Source of the DNA: Nemertoderma westbladi
Lineage: Eukaryota; Xenacoelomorpha; Nemertodermatida; Nemertodermatidae
Reading direction: 5' to 3'
Assembly (NCBI GenBank): GCA_032718475.1
Contig: JAUCBJ010003089.1
Location: 1 to 58,724 of the forward strand
Length of the DNA: 58,724 nucleotides
The notes under the pieces are model-generated. The model did not search any database, had not been told where the DNA came from, and saw only the letters and a list, made by a program, of their open reading frames with translations. Shown here in pieces: positions 1 to 10,487 of the stretch (position 1 is the first letter of the stretch; each line of letters starts with the position of its first letter). The position numbers and the translations under genes were made by a program.

Positions 1-999
1 CAGCTTAGTATAAAAATAATAGCCACCAGTCAGTCATTCAGAATCCAAGGGTTTGTATAACTGTACATAATTTTGACAGTAATATTCTGACACTTGCAAT
101 AAATTGACATACGGAATCGGCAGACGCACATGCCTTTATGGAGTGATGTATCCTGTAGCCTGACACTCTCCACTCTCAGGTAAGGGTATTTCAGTATTTC
201 AGCATTTAGTTTATTTACATATATATAGGCTATATGTACCATGTATGAACCACAACATACATGTCGCGTTATTAATGGTTCGTAACTAGCCATACGTCTG
301 TAATCCTAAGACACCGAGCTGTGTCTTCAGCCTGATTTGCTATTATAAACTAAAGCATAATTTTAATTTTAACGATTGTATTTTGCCGCATTTATTTTAT
401 ACGCATGACATTCAGAACTATTTTATTACTGTATGAATATTTTCGTAAAAGGCAGAAATAAGCCTAAAACACATAGGCCTACCACCTAGGCCGTTAATAC
501 TTGGGTTATTTATCCTGTTGAGACAGACAACAATATCAGGCATATTAATCGTGCCAGTGAATCAGCTGCATGTATACCATTACATGCCATTGTATCAGGC
601 CTATTCGTGTAGGCCCACTGACTCTAACATTTTGATAGCTAGTTCTTCTGAATGTACCAAACCCATATGCTGTTTCAGTATATATATATATAATATATAC
701 CGGTATTATTATAGGCATTAGGTCTACATTCTGCACTAGTACATTCTTACTTTCTACTGTTCTAGTAACAGTAACAAACTGAAAATATTACTAGCTAAAC
801 AGAACATTAAATTACATTTGATTTAAACATTATATTTACCAGTATCTCACCATACAGCCATAGGCAACATTATATATATTAATATTATATAGGCCTATAA
901 AATACTGTGATCTGAGTACCGGTAGACATTTATTTTATGTCTTATTAATACATAATAAATTGGTAAATTGGCTATAATATAATACACTCTGTTACGAGT
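1..999. other. AT-rich leader upstream of BEL/Pao ORF
   Basis: No coding exon is supported here; the short ORFs on both strands look like chance frames. The stretch is AT-rich with several TAGGCCTA-like words and a few ACCGGTA words. It should contain the untranslated leader of the BEL/Pao element that starts at 1000. I could not find in it any sequence shared with the 3' flank of that element, so the 5' LTR is either outside the window or not recognisable by eye. Confidence 0.5.
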
Positions 1000-3900
1000 A
1001 TGTCTAATATACAACAACCTCGCCAAACAACAGCCAATAGTACTGCTTTATCTTCTTCCAGTAACAGCCCTATTAACACCGTGGTTTTGGTAGGTGGAGA
1101 TTCTTCTGCCATTAGCGATACCAGTACACATAATGTACATCAATCAACAGAGAATAACAATGTGGCACTGCCTCCTATTGCACATACCACTGGTGATGAT
1201 GCTATTTTACAAGGCAATACGCAGATAAATATTAATCAGCCTACTCAGACAAATACTTTACAACATGGCGGAGAAATTGTTGGTTCTATGCATACTGTTA
1301 ATAGTGTACCAAAGCAATATTTGAGCACCGTAACATCAACACTAGTGGATCCTGAGCCATCACGTCCTACTCGGAATCCCTCATCCGCAGCCATGCAACC
1401 TGCTGGTTCTGCCACCTCTGGCATTGTACGTAATTACTATGACGATGGTAAGAACCCCTATAGGCAAGCCAATGGTTCACGTAGTAGTTTTAAGAAACTA
1501 TCACAGCAACTGATCACGCAGTGGGCTAAGGAAACTAGTCGAGTTGTACGAAATGAAATTCTTGGGAAATATATACAACGTTATACTGAGACAAGACAAA
1601 ATTGTATACTGTTTCTAGACAAGGCAAAATACTTATCAGATAGTCAATCTTACAACCGTATTATTGAAGTTATCACACTGTTGGAAGCTGATTATGTAAA
1701 GGATCTGGATATATTGAAATTTTACCATACTGACCAAGAAATAACTCAGTTTACAGTGACCCCAGATGATTCAGTTTCACAGGTACCATTACAACCTGTA
1801 CATCATGTATCTAATGTGTCCTGTGTGTCATCCACACTACAAGAAGCTGAACAAGTGCAGAATGAATTTTCATCTTATCAGGATCGAAGACAAACCGAAT
1901 TGAATGACAAATTAGTTAACCTTGCTGACCTGCAGAGTCACCTAAGTCGGGTTAGAGAAGAACAGCGTCGAAGTTTGCAATGTAAAATAGAAGAGCTACA
2001 AAATGATGAACAAGATGATAGAAACCACTTTAAAACTCTTGAAAATGTAACCAAATTCAAGGCACTTGCAGAAATACATGACCAAGCAACTAAATGTGAT
2101 GCACAGTTGAAAGAAATATCTGATAGAGCGAGTCAACCAAGTAAGGTAGACAAATTAATCCACAGACATCACATTGAATCAGCTGCAGCTTCGAAAGCTA
2201 TCCAAAGTAAATTATCCACACACTCCCATGATCAGCCTCATAACATAGTTTACCACCAACAAACTTATCTTGTACCACCTCAACAATCATCACATATCCA
2301 ACATGCAGGTATTCCTTTGTTTTCATCCTCCCCAGCACCAATCGAGATACAAAACCCTGAAAATATGAGGATGGTTAGTAGTATTGATAAGGTCTCTAAA
2401 TATGTGAATGAAACTCAAGCTTCCATAAATAAAGGTGAGGTTAACTTTGATGAACCATTCTTACAAGAACATCAGCCAATGGGAAAACATATAAAACAAC
2501 CAATTTCATTATCTCCAGATGTTAATATGATACAATTCAGTCAGCCAGAGTTTGAGACATATATTAAAGGTTTAAGCCAACGCATTGAAAGTATAGTCAC
2601 AGAAAATTGTGTTAAGAAATTTGATGACTATATGAATATGAATAATAATTCATTATCTAGGGAATCTACAAAACTGGATAGGTATCAATATAAGCAGCAG
2701 GTAGAACCAATGGAAACCCAAGTTAAATATGAATGTACTGATCTTCCATTTTCTAAAGTAACAGATAGCGAAGATTACTTTCATTCTCCCCATACTAGAA
2801 TATATGTTCCTTCGAAATCTAGTAGCCAGAGTCAGAAGCAGTTAAATGAAATGGATGCTCAGGAAAACCAAGCAGCAATAATCAAAGATATGTCAGCTGC
2901 TGCAATGCGACAATCAGAAATGGAGAGACTCAGTATATCAAATGGCAAAGGTAATAAATGCGACTTAAATAACACTAAAAATGTAACCTTTGAAGATGAA
3001 CTTGCACATTTACAGGTTGTAAAAGATACAGTTAATACTATAACACCTGGTTCTAATTACAATCATAATGTAAATCATAATAGAGTGAATTCCAACCCAA
3101 GAAAATCTTTTGAGTTGCCAGATCCAGCACTCGCTTATAATACCAAAATTCCTGGAATATTAGACAGAACACCTCATCTTATTGTAGAAGAACTGACAAA
3201 ATGGTCAGCACGCAATACTCTACCAAGCCTTGCACTCCTCAAGTTTAATGGGGATCCAAAAGGGTGGTTGGGATTTTCTAACAGCTTTAAGGAAAGAGTC
3301 CTATCTAAACCATTTTCCGAACAAGAAAGATTTGATTACTTGTATTCCATGCTAGGTCCTGAACCACGTGAACTCCTCCAGAACTACGATGGAGTTTCAA
3401 ATGCCTTTAATCAATCTTGGAAAGCGTTAGAGCGTGTTTATGGTGATAGTGATGTCTTTGCTTCTCAGATCATTAATGGTCTAACTGATGGTGGCATTAT
3501 TGGGCGACCACGTGGTATATTATTATTTTATCACCAATTAGTTTCAGCTAAACAACGCCTAACTGAGATTAACCAACTACCTATCCTTGATACGCATTAT
3601 ACCCTTGAGAAAATAGTAAGACGATTCTATGATCAGTTACGTAGAAAGTGGACTTACAAAGCAAGGAAGACAAAGCGATTAACAGGGAGATTCCCTAACC
3701 TGGATGATATGATAGAACTGTTAGATGATGAAGCGATGACAGAAAATTGTCCTTTATACAGTAGCAGCACAGTCCGAAACAGTAGAGTTGTAGGCAGAAG
3801 TAATATATCTTTTGCTGAACCATGTATGTCTGAAGAATATACCACTACTAATAAATACTCTGATGGATATACTCTAGCAGTGATTAACAACACGAAATGT

Positions 3901-6900
3901 ATAAAGTGTAACTCTGACCACTTATTATATAAATGTAGTGATTTCATACAGATGTCTCTTAGAGAAAGGCGAGAATTTGCAAGAGCAAAGAAAATATGCT
4001 ATCTTTGCCTTCGCGATGGTCATACACGACGATATTGCACATCTAAACGTACATGTGACTTGTGCAATAGACGTCATAATACCTTACTTCATAGTGATGC
4101 TGCTGTTGTTAATAAAGCAAAATCTGTAACAAATAGATATGATAAAACTACAGGTACTACATATACAGGTCATCCTATTGACCACACAGTAGCCGGAGAT
4201 GATGATAAAGCATCAACGGATGAGATTGACAGTATTGACTGCGAATCAATAGTTGAAGATAATAATGTGATTGGTTTTACTGGTGTTACTCGAACCATGG
4301 CATCAAGATCGTCTGTAGCTCACATGAGATCATTTAATGTCGTACCTATCACACTTATTGGTGATCGAGGTAAAGTTAGAGTTTATGCTGTGATAGACTC
4401 AGCCAGTTCAATTTCATTTATGGACAAAAATATTGCATCTTTGATATGTCATGATATTGGTGAAACTAGTGGTCTAAATGTGAAAACAATTGGGGATATA
4501 GCACCATTAACTATAAATACTATTACATGTGATATAGCTGCAGCGCACGAGCCACTAAATTATCATACAAATCTACCATTACGCAATTGCAAATTTTCTG
4601 CTATTGAAGGCTTTATGACCTCATTTGAAAAACCATACATATGGAGCCACGAAGAATGTCAGCGATTTGAGTCTATGGGCATTCCATCTGTAGTAGTTGA
4701 TTTCCCTGATGTTGCAGCACTAATTGGTCAAGACATATATGAAGCACATTTTGTATATGAGACTCGTCCTTTACATCCTGGTGTTAGAGAACCATATGCA
4801 TCAAGAACTATCCTTGGCTGGTATTGTCGAGGACCTAAGGAGAAAATTGATACTAAATTATATAATAACCCAAGTGTTCTCTTTACAATAGAAACAGCAT
4901 CTTATGAACAAGATGATTGCTATGATGACTATCTCTCTATCTGCAAACCAGATATATCTCTATCCATGGCTCACAATATTATAATGTCAGATAATGATCT
5001 TGCTTTACTTACTCCTTTTCAGACGCTCTTAAAGGACCCTAGAGTTGCAACAGATATTGACTTAGTTACTGAAATTTATCATAGAATAAGTCTAGACCAT
5101 CAACTTGATGAAGCTGTTAGAATATACTTTGAAAGAGATGCTCCTGAGAAGGGATCTCATGATCGTGTGGCTTCCATCGAAGAGAAGAGATCTTTTAAGA
5201 TAATGGAGACAACAATTAAATTGCTGGAAAATGGACATTACTGTGTGGGAATGTTATGGAAACGTGATGATCCCATTCTCATTAATAATATTAACCTTGC
5301 TAAGCGACAATTGAGCCAATTGGCTCAGAGGCTACGGAAAAATCCTGAGGCTTACAGCATGTATAAAACTCAAATCAATGACTATATTGCTTCTGGTTAT
5401 TTACAAAAGGTCAAAAATCCAGAGTCAACCAGTAGACGTACATGGTATATTCCACATCACTATGTGATTAACCCAAAGAAACCATGGAAGGTTCGAGTTG
5501 TGGGAAATTGTGCATCGACTTATAAAGGATGTTCATTGAATAATGAGCTAATGGAAGGTCCAAATCTTACAAACTATATAATGGGTATCCAATTACGATT
5601 TAGACAAAGACAAGTAGCATTTACCTGTGACATAGATGCTATGTTTCACCAAGTGCATTGCTACCCATGTGATTCAGATTCTCTTCGATTTTTATGGTGG
5701 CCTGATGGAGATGTTGATGCTGAACCTGAGGTGTATCAGTTTAAGGTTCATTGTTTTGGTAAACGCGATAGTCCTGCAATCACTTCATTCGCCTTACGAC
5801 AAACAGCTACAGACAATCGTGATAAGTTCCCTGCCTTGGTACATGATACTATCATGAAAGAATTCTACGTTGACGATGGAGAGAAGTCGTTAGACGACTG
5901 CAAGCAGGCTGTTCAACTGGCGCTTGGACTTATAGATTGTTTGAAACTTGGATCATTTAATCTCGCAAAGTTTATCTCCAATTCTAAAGATTTCTTACAT
6001 TCAATTCCCATTGAACACCGTGTTGATAAAATCGAAGATTTTTCTTCAATACCTATTCCTGTCACACAATTTCTAGGAGTGGGATGGGACCCCAATACTG
6101 ATGAGCTTTCTGTGTCTTTCCGTGGAATGGATAAACCACCTGTTTGGACCAAGCGAACTTGTCTAAGTTTTGCCAGCAAACTTTATGACCCTTTAAATAT
6201 TATTAGCCCCATCATACTTGTAGCAAGAAACTTAGTAAAACAAATGTGGTTGATGGACCTCGATTGGGACCAGCCATTAGACGATAAATCAGTATTTCAG
6301 TGGGAGAACTGGTCAAGACAAATACCAATCATTGATCAAATTCATATACCTCGAATGTATTTTCCAGGGAGACCGCCAAATAGCACGTATCATCTGCATG
6401 TTTTCTGTGATGGTAGTCAGGAGGGCATGGGGGCTGTACTTTACTTAAGAGACACTCAATGCATCTCTGATGGATCTCATCCAATTAGTTTTGTTACAAG
6501 CAAAGCCAAAACTCTGTCCCTCACCCATTTAACTATACCACGAGCGGAGCTCCAGGCAGCAGTTGTAGCCGTTAATATAACTTCCACTGTATTACAGGAA
6601 ATAGAGATGGATATTATATCAGTTCACTATTGGACGGATTCAACCTTGGTTATTGCTTACCTTAGAACCAATGTGTCATTGAAGAAGTATGTCGCTAATA
6701 GACGTGAGCAAGTATTGGATAAATCTACAGCTAGCCAATGGCGACACATCCCTGGTCAAATTAACCCTGCAGATGTGGCATCAAGGGGCGCCCTACCAGA
6801 CAAATTTATTCTAACGCAGAGTTGGTTTGATGGCCCACAGTTTTTGAAATCCAGCGAAGATCAGTGGCCAAAAGACCCCGAGATAATCACTAGTAGATTA

Positions 6901-8910
6901 CCAATCGATGCAGAAATAGTTAAACCAAAATCGAAAGGTGTTAACCATTGTAAAAACAATGATAGTTATGAACACAGCGAAGTTGCTTTGTATGCAAAAT
7001 TTTTAGATAGTTACAAGTCATCCTATACTGGTATTGAAACAAGTAATTTGGACTTATTGGTAAACGCCAATATTCAAACTAACAGCCAGACATATAGCCC
7101 TGATATTGACGATTTTAACTTATTTGGCACAATTGTTAATGATAAGTCAACTGAACAACAAACATATATAAATGTATTGGACCTCCCTATGTTATTTGAA
7201 GATCCTGTAGAAATGTATATAGAGGAAGATGCCAATCTTAACCTGAAGTTATCTTTAGGCAGCAAAATAATATCTAACAACTATTGTGATGGTAAATTTG
7301 ATTATATTCCAAAACCTCCTCCGGGATGTATAATATTACCATCACTCAAACATGCTCTTGATGTCCAGTCATCATGGCGAGTCTCAGTACGAGCAATAAC
7401 CTGGTTGCGCAGGCTATTCCACTATCACTTATATGAGCATTCTTTAGACTCCAATAAACCGTTAGACAAACCTAATGTACTTAGGCACCTAACTGCCGAC
7501 GAATTAAATGAGACAGAAAAACAAATACTCCGGGTAGAGCAGTATGAACATTTCAATAAAGAGTATCATGCTCTATCTAATTTTAAACCAGTAGCACAAA
7601 GTTCACCCATAGGTAAGTATTCTCCTGTTATGCGGGATGGACTTATTCTTTTAGGTTCTAGATTTCCGAAAGGTTCCTATAGTGACCAATTTCGGTTTCC
7701 TATCCTAATTCCCTCATCTGGTAATACACAGCACCAGTTGATATGGGACACTCATGTTTCAAACAAACATGCTGGTCGTTCCCACGTATTGTCGATTTTA
7801 CGCATCAAGTACTACCTGGTTAAACAGAGGGCAGCTGTAGATAAAGTTCTAGGTTTATGCACTATGTGTAAACGTTTTAATGCTCCATTACTACAACAAG
7901 TCATGGGTGAACTACCCCCTGAACGTCTCGCTACAAATGAACCCCCCTTTACTTATACAGCTGTGGACATGTATGGGCCCATTGAGGTTAAACGAGCTCG
8001 TACAATGGTCAAGAGGTGGGGTATTATTTACACTTGTGCCACTACACGAGCTGTTTACCTCGATAGGGTGACCGGCATGTCAACAGACGAATTTATACTT
8101 TGTCTCAGACGATTCCTGTCACGTCATATTGCTATTAAGAAAATAATAGCAGACAATGGTACTAACTTCACAGGAGCCGAAACAGAAATAAATAAATCCA
8201 TGAAAAGGTGGGATATGAATAAAATATACTCAGAATTGTCAGACCCAAAATATCCAAACAGGATAGAGTTTAAATTTAACACACCTGCTGCTCCATGGCG
8301 CACTGGAATTGTCGAACGTCTCATTCGTGGCATAAAGAATACCATATATAAAGTAGTACCTCTGAAAGTTACACTAACGGACGATCAGTTTGTTACACTT
8401 TTAGTTGATATAGAAGGTATGACAAACTCTAGACCTCTATGCCCATTGTCAGCAACGGATCCTAACTCAACACCATTGACTCCCGCTCACCTACTTAACG
8501 GAGGGTTACCAGGTGTTGTTCCGGTAGCAATATCTGAAGAGGCTGATCTTCATTCTCGAAAGATGTGGAGAGCAAATCAGTACCTTGCTGACCAGTGGTG
8601 GGATGAATTCCAGAGGGTCTATATTCCCTCATTGTCAGTACGACTCCGATGGTACAACACCAAACGGTCATTGCGGGTTGGTGATCATGTACTAATGACT
8701 GAGGAAAATATTCCTCGTCGTCAGTGGCTGACAGCAGTTGTCACAAAAACATTCAAGTCCGCAGACGGACACGTACGATCAGTTGAAATTCGTACTTCAA
8801 AATGTGTCCAAACGAAGGATGGTAAATACAAACATAGTAGCTATCAACGCCCAGTCCAGCGCCTCTGTTTGTTGGAGGAAACGCGGAATGTGACTGGCGA
8901 TTATAAATAA
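1000..8910 (+). CDS. BEL/Pao retrotransposon gag-pol polyprotein, intact
   Basis: One uninterrupted frame of 2,636 codons starts at an ATG and ends in TAA. Order of domains: a long N-terminal region of about 740 residues, Gln/Ser/Asn-rich and partly coiled-coil; a BEL-type capsid core (FNGDPKGW near residue 749); three zinc-knuckle-like clusters (Cys/His, about 967-1030); an aspartic protease with DSA in place of the usual DSG/DTG (about 1131); reverse transcriptase with YVDD at 1623-1626; RNase H (FCDGS about 1802, WTDST further on); integrase with its His/Cys zinc region (about 2250) and D-D-E residues in VDMYGP (about 2321), ADNGTNF (about 2383) and VERLIR (about 2435); and a basic C-terminal tail domain. 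This order (protease-RT-RNase H-integrase) and the three-knuckle pattern are those of BEL/Pao. The absence of any stop or frameshift implies a young, possibly active copy. The length exceeds the usual 1,700-2,000 residues because of the N-terminal extension. Confidence 0.95.
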   Translation: MSNIQQPRQTTANSTALSSSSNSPINTVVLVGGDSSAISDTSTHNVHQSTENNNVALPPIAHTTGDDAILQGNTQININQPTQTNTLQHGGEIVGSMHTVNSVPKQYLSTVTSTLVDPEPSRPTRNPSSAAMQPAGSATSGIVRNYYDDGKNPYRQANGSRSSFKKLSQQLITQWAKETSRVVRNEILGKYIQRYTETRQNCILFLDKAKYLSDSQSYNRIIEVITLLEADYVKDLDILKFYHTDQEITQFTVTPDDSVSQVPLQPVHHVSNVSCVSSTLQEAEQVQNEFSSYQDRRQTELNDKLVNLADLQSHLSRVREEQRRSLQCKIEELQNDEQDDRNHFKTLENVTKFKALAEIHDQATKCDAQLKEISDRASQPSKVDKLIHRHHIESAAASKAIQSKLSTHSHDQPHNIVYHQQTYLVPPQQSSHIQHAGIPLFSSSPAPIEIQNPENMRMVSSIDKVSKYVNETQASINKGEVNFDEPFLQEHQPMGKHIKQPISLSPDVNMIQFSQPEFETYIKGLSQRIESIVTENCVKKFDDYMNMNNNSLSRESTKLDRYQYKQQVEPMETQVKYECTDLPFSKVTDSEDYFHSPHTRIYVPSKSSSQSQKQLNEMDAQENQAAIIKDMSAAAMRQSEMERLSISNGKGNKCDLNNTKNVTFEDELAHLQVVKDTVNTITPGSNYNHNVNHNRVNSNPRKSFELPDPALAYNTKIPGILDRTPHLIVEELTKWSARNTLPSLALLKFNGDPKGWLGFSNSFKERVLSKPFSEQERFDYLYSMLGPEPRELLQNYDGVSNAFNQSWKALERVYGDSDVFASQIINGLTDGGIIGRPRGILLFYHQLVSAKQRLTEINQLPILDTHYTLEKIVRRFYDQLRRKWTYKARKTKRLTGRFPNLDDMIELLDDEAMTENCPLYSSSTVRNSRVVGRSNISFAEPCMSEEYTTTNKYSDGYTLAVINNTKCIKCNSDHLLYKCSDFIQMSLRERREFARAKKICYLCLRDGHTRRYCTSKRTCDLCNRRHNTLLHSDAAVVNKAKSVTNRYDKTTGTTYTGHPIDHTVAGDDDKASTDEIDSIDCESIVEDNNVIGFTGVTRTMASRSSVAHMRSFNVVPITLIGDRGKVRVYAVIDSASSISFMDKNIASLICHDIGETSGLNVKTIGDIAPLTINTITCDIAAAHEPLNYHTNLPLRNCKFSAIEGFMTSFEKPYIWSHEECQRFESMGIPSVVVDFPDVAALIGQDIYEAHFVYETRPLHPGVREPYASRTILGWYCRGPKEKIDTKLYNNPSVLFTIETASYEQDDCYDDYLSICKPDISLSMAHNIIMSDNDLALLTPFQTLLKDPRVATDIDLVTEIYHRISLDHQLDEAVRIYFERDAPEKGSHDRVASIEEKRSFKIMETTIKLLENGHYCVGMLWKRDDPILINNINLAKRQLSQLAQRLRKNPEAYSMYKTQINDYIASGYLQKVKNPESTSRRTWYIPHHYVINPKKPWKVRVVGNCASTYKGCSLNNELMEGPNLTNYIMGIQLRFRQRQVAFTCDIDAMFHQVHCYPCDSDSLRFLWWPDGDVDAEPEVYQFKVHCFGKRDSPAITSFALRQTATDNRDKFPALVHDTIMKEFYVDDGEKSLDDCKQAVQLALGLIDCLKLGSFNLAKFISNSKDFLHSIPIEHRVDKIEDFSSIPIPVTQFLGVGWDPNTDELSVSFRGMDKPPVWTKRTCLSFASKLYDPLNIISPIILVARNLVKQMWLMDLDWDQPLDDKSVFQWENWSRQIPIIDQIHIPRMYFPGRPPNSTYHLHVFCDGSQEGMGAVLYLRDTQCISDGSHPISFVTSKAKTLSLTHLTIPRAELQAAVVAVNITSTVLQEIEMDIISVHYWTDSTLVIAYLRTNVSLKKYVANRREQVLDKSTASQWRHIPGQINPADVASRGALPDKFILTQSWFDGPQFLKSSEDQWPKDPEIITSRLPIDAEIVKPKSKGVNHCKNNDSYEHSEVALYAKFLDSYKSSYTGIETSNLDLLVNANIQTNSQTYSPDIDDFNLFGTIVNDKSTEQQTYINVLDLPMLFEDPVEMYIEEDANLNLKLSLGSKIISNNYCDGKFDYIPKPPPGCIILPSLKHALDVQSSWRVSVRAITWLRRLFHYHLYEHSLDSNKPLDKPNVLRHLTADELNETEKQILRVEQYEHFNKEYHALSNFKPVAQSSPIGKYSPVMRDGLILLGSRFPKGSYSDQFRFPILIPSSGNTQHQLIWDTHVSNKHAGRSHVLSILRIKYYLVKQRAAVDKVLGLCTMCKRFNAPLLQQVMGELPPERLATNEPPFTYTAVDMYGPIEVKRARTMVKRWGIIYTCATTRAVYLDRVTGMSTDEFILCLRRFLSRHIAIKKIIADNGTNFTGAETEINKSMKRWDMNKIYSELSDPKYPNRIEFKFNTPAAPWRTGIVERLIRGIKNTIYKVVPLKVTLTDDQFVTLLVDIEGMTNSRPLCPLSATDPNSTPLTPAHLLNGGLPGVVPVAISEEADLHSRKMWRANQYLADQWWDEFQRVYIPSLSVRLRWYNTKRSLRVGDHVLMTEENIPRRQWLTAVVTKTFKSADGHVRSVEIRTSKCVQTKDGKYKHSSYQRPVQRLCLLEETRNVTGDYK

Positions 8911-9100
8911 ATAGAAGTAAAGTCACATATTTTAGTTCACGTCTCCTTTAAGGCGTACTTAAAGCTTATAAGCTTTAATGTGGGGTGTGTTGGATGGGAG
9001 ACGTGTGTAAAATATATAATATATATAAGTTCGTAGTGAGTAATGTAGGGTAGGGGCAACTAATATCTTTCATTACCCTTTCAGGATGTGGACCGGTGGC
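1000..9100 (+). mobile_element. BEL/Pao LTR retrotransposon, copy 1 (3' boundary unresolved)
   Basis: The element's body is the gag-pol frame. After the stop there is a 20-nt perfect palindrome (8959-8978, centred on AAGCTTATAAGCTT). A purine-rich run ending GTGGGGTG (8980-8987) follows, and could be the polypurine tract. TGTTGGATGGGAGACG at 8988 would then be the first bases of the 3' LTR, since LTRs normally start with TG. The end of this LTR and the matching 5' LTR were not found, so the outer limits are open; the end coordinate given is nominal. Confidence 0.6.
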
Positions 9101-10090
9101 GCAACAGGGAGCTGATTTGTCAATATACTTTGTGTGTATGCTTACTTAGTATATATGTCGCGTATAGGTGTGTGTGTAGGTGTACCTGTACGTATATATG
9201 GTCCGCATTACGTAATGACTGTATCGCTATTTAATTAAATCAATGTCATGTATGTGTCTTGCACGATTTTTCATAGCTAAGTTAGTATTGTTGGCTTTAT
9301 GCTCCATCTAAATAATTTAACTAAAAATTGGGATCGTTAAATAAAATTTAAGTTTTGGCATAGAAGTTAATGTATCACGATATTTTTCGCGGTCCATTCT
9401 GCAAAATTAGTATTTTATCTACTTGAAACTTATGGTGTGTTGTGGAATGACTTCAGCCAGTTCCAATCAACATAGCATAAGTGAGTCTTCGCTTTTGGCT
9501 AAACCAATTATAATAACTTACGTATGATCAACTTTTAATTGATCAAACAAGTGATTACTTCTAGCGCTTACTATTGATCCCAGGAACTGTAAGTCCGATA
9601 GCTGTTTTAGACTGGCATGCAACTGACTAAGAAACTCTATAGGAAACATATTGGTGGAACGCAGAAGGAATGAACCGCTCATAAATGGACGAACGGATCG
9701 AGTTCCCCGAGTATCCTCGACATGTGTGGAACGACATGGCGGATATCATAGGCCCTAGTTGGAGGGACGAAATGCACAGAGAGAGGTTCAATTACCTTTA
9801 CCCGGCGCCGTTATGGACTCTTGAAGCTCTAACCATACCAAGCGTTCATATTATTCGCCCATTACGACTACAAACTCGAATTCGACGTCAGGTAGTCTGG
9901 CTATGAGCCACTCGCGTTCCTCAACGAACTCTACGGGCTGGAGCTGATACTTATTAGAATGTAAATCATTTATTAATTTCCCAGTAGCATGGTATTCGTC
10001 CTGCAGTCGCAGTTCCCTTGTGACATCGCAATCGAGACGCACGAGACCCCGCCATTGGTATATATATATGGCACACTACCCTGATCACTG
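8911..10090. other. 3' flank / probable LTR of BEL element, non-coding
   Basis: AT-rich sequence without a recognisable gene. It probably includes the 3' LTR starting near 8988. Two opposed short ORFs at 9685-9906 (+) and 9851-10042 (-) have ordinary-looking composition but match no family I know, so I do not call either a gene. Confidence 0.35.
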
Positions 10091-10094
10091 ACAC

Positions 10095-10487
10095 CTTAAA
10101 GGAAGTCTATTTTGTATTATATTGCACTAAAGGAAGTCTATTTTGTATTATATTGCACTAAAGGAAGTCTATTTTGTATTATATCGCACTAAAGGAAGTC
10201 TATTTTGTATTATATTGCACTAAAGGAAGTCTATTTTGTATTATATCGCACTAAAGGAAGTCTATTTTGTATTATATTGCACTAAAGGAAGTCTATTTGT
10301 ATTATATTGCACTAAAGGAAGTCTATTTTGTATTATATTGCACTAAAGGAAGTCTATTTTGTATTATATTGCACTAAAGGAAGTCTATTTTGTATTATAT
10401 TGCACTAAAGGAAGTCTATTTTGTATTATATTGCACTAAAGGAAGTCTATTTTGTATTATATTGCACTAAAGGAAGTCTATTTTGAT
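10095..10487. repeat. 31-bp minisatellite, about 13 copies
   Basis: The unit ACTAAAGGAAGTCTATTTTG plus an 11-base tail (TATTATATTGC) repeats about 13 times head to tail. Copies are nearly identical; variants are TTGC/TCGC and one copy lacking a T. An isolated relative (ACTAAAGGAAGTAGG, then TAAAGGAAGTTTATCC) lies at about 12765-12800. There are no unique spacers, so this is not CRISPR-like. Confidence 0.95.

Noticed and set aside
10095-10487. CRISPR-like regular array
   Set aside because: Units are contiguous with no spacers, in a eukaryotic genome; a plain minisatellite.
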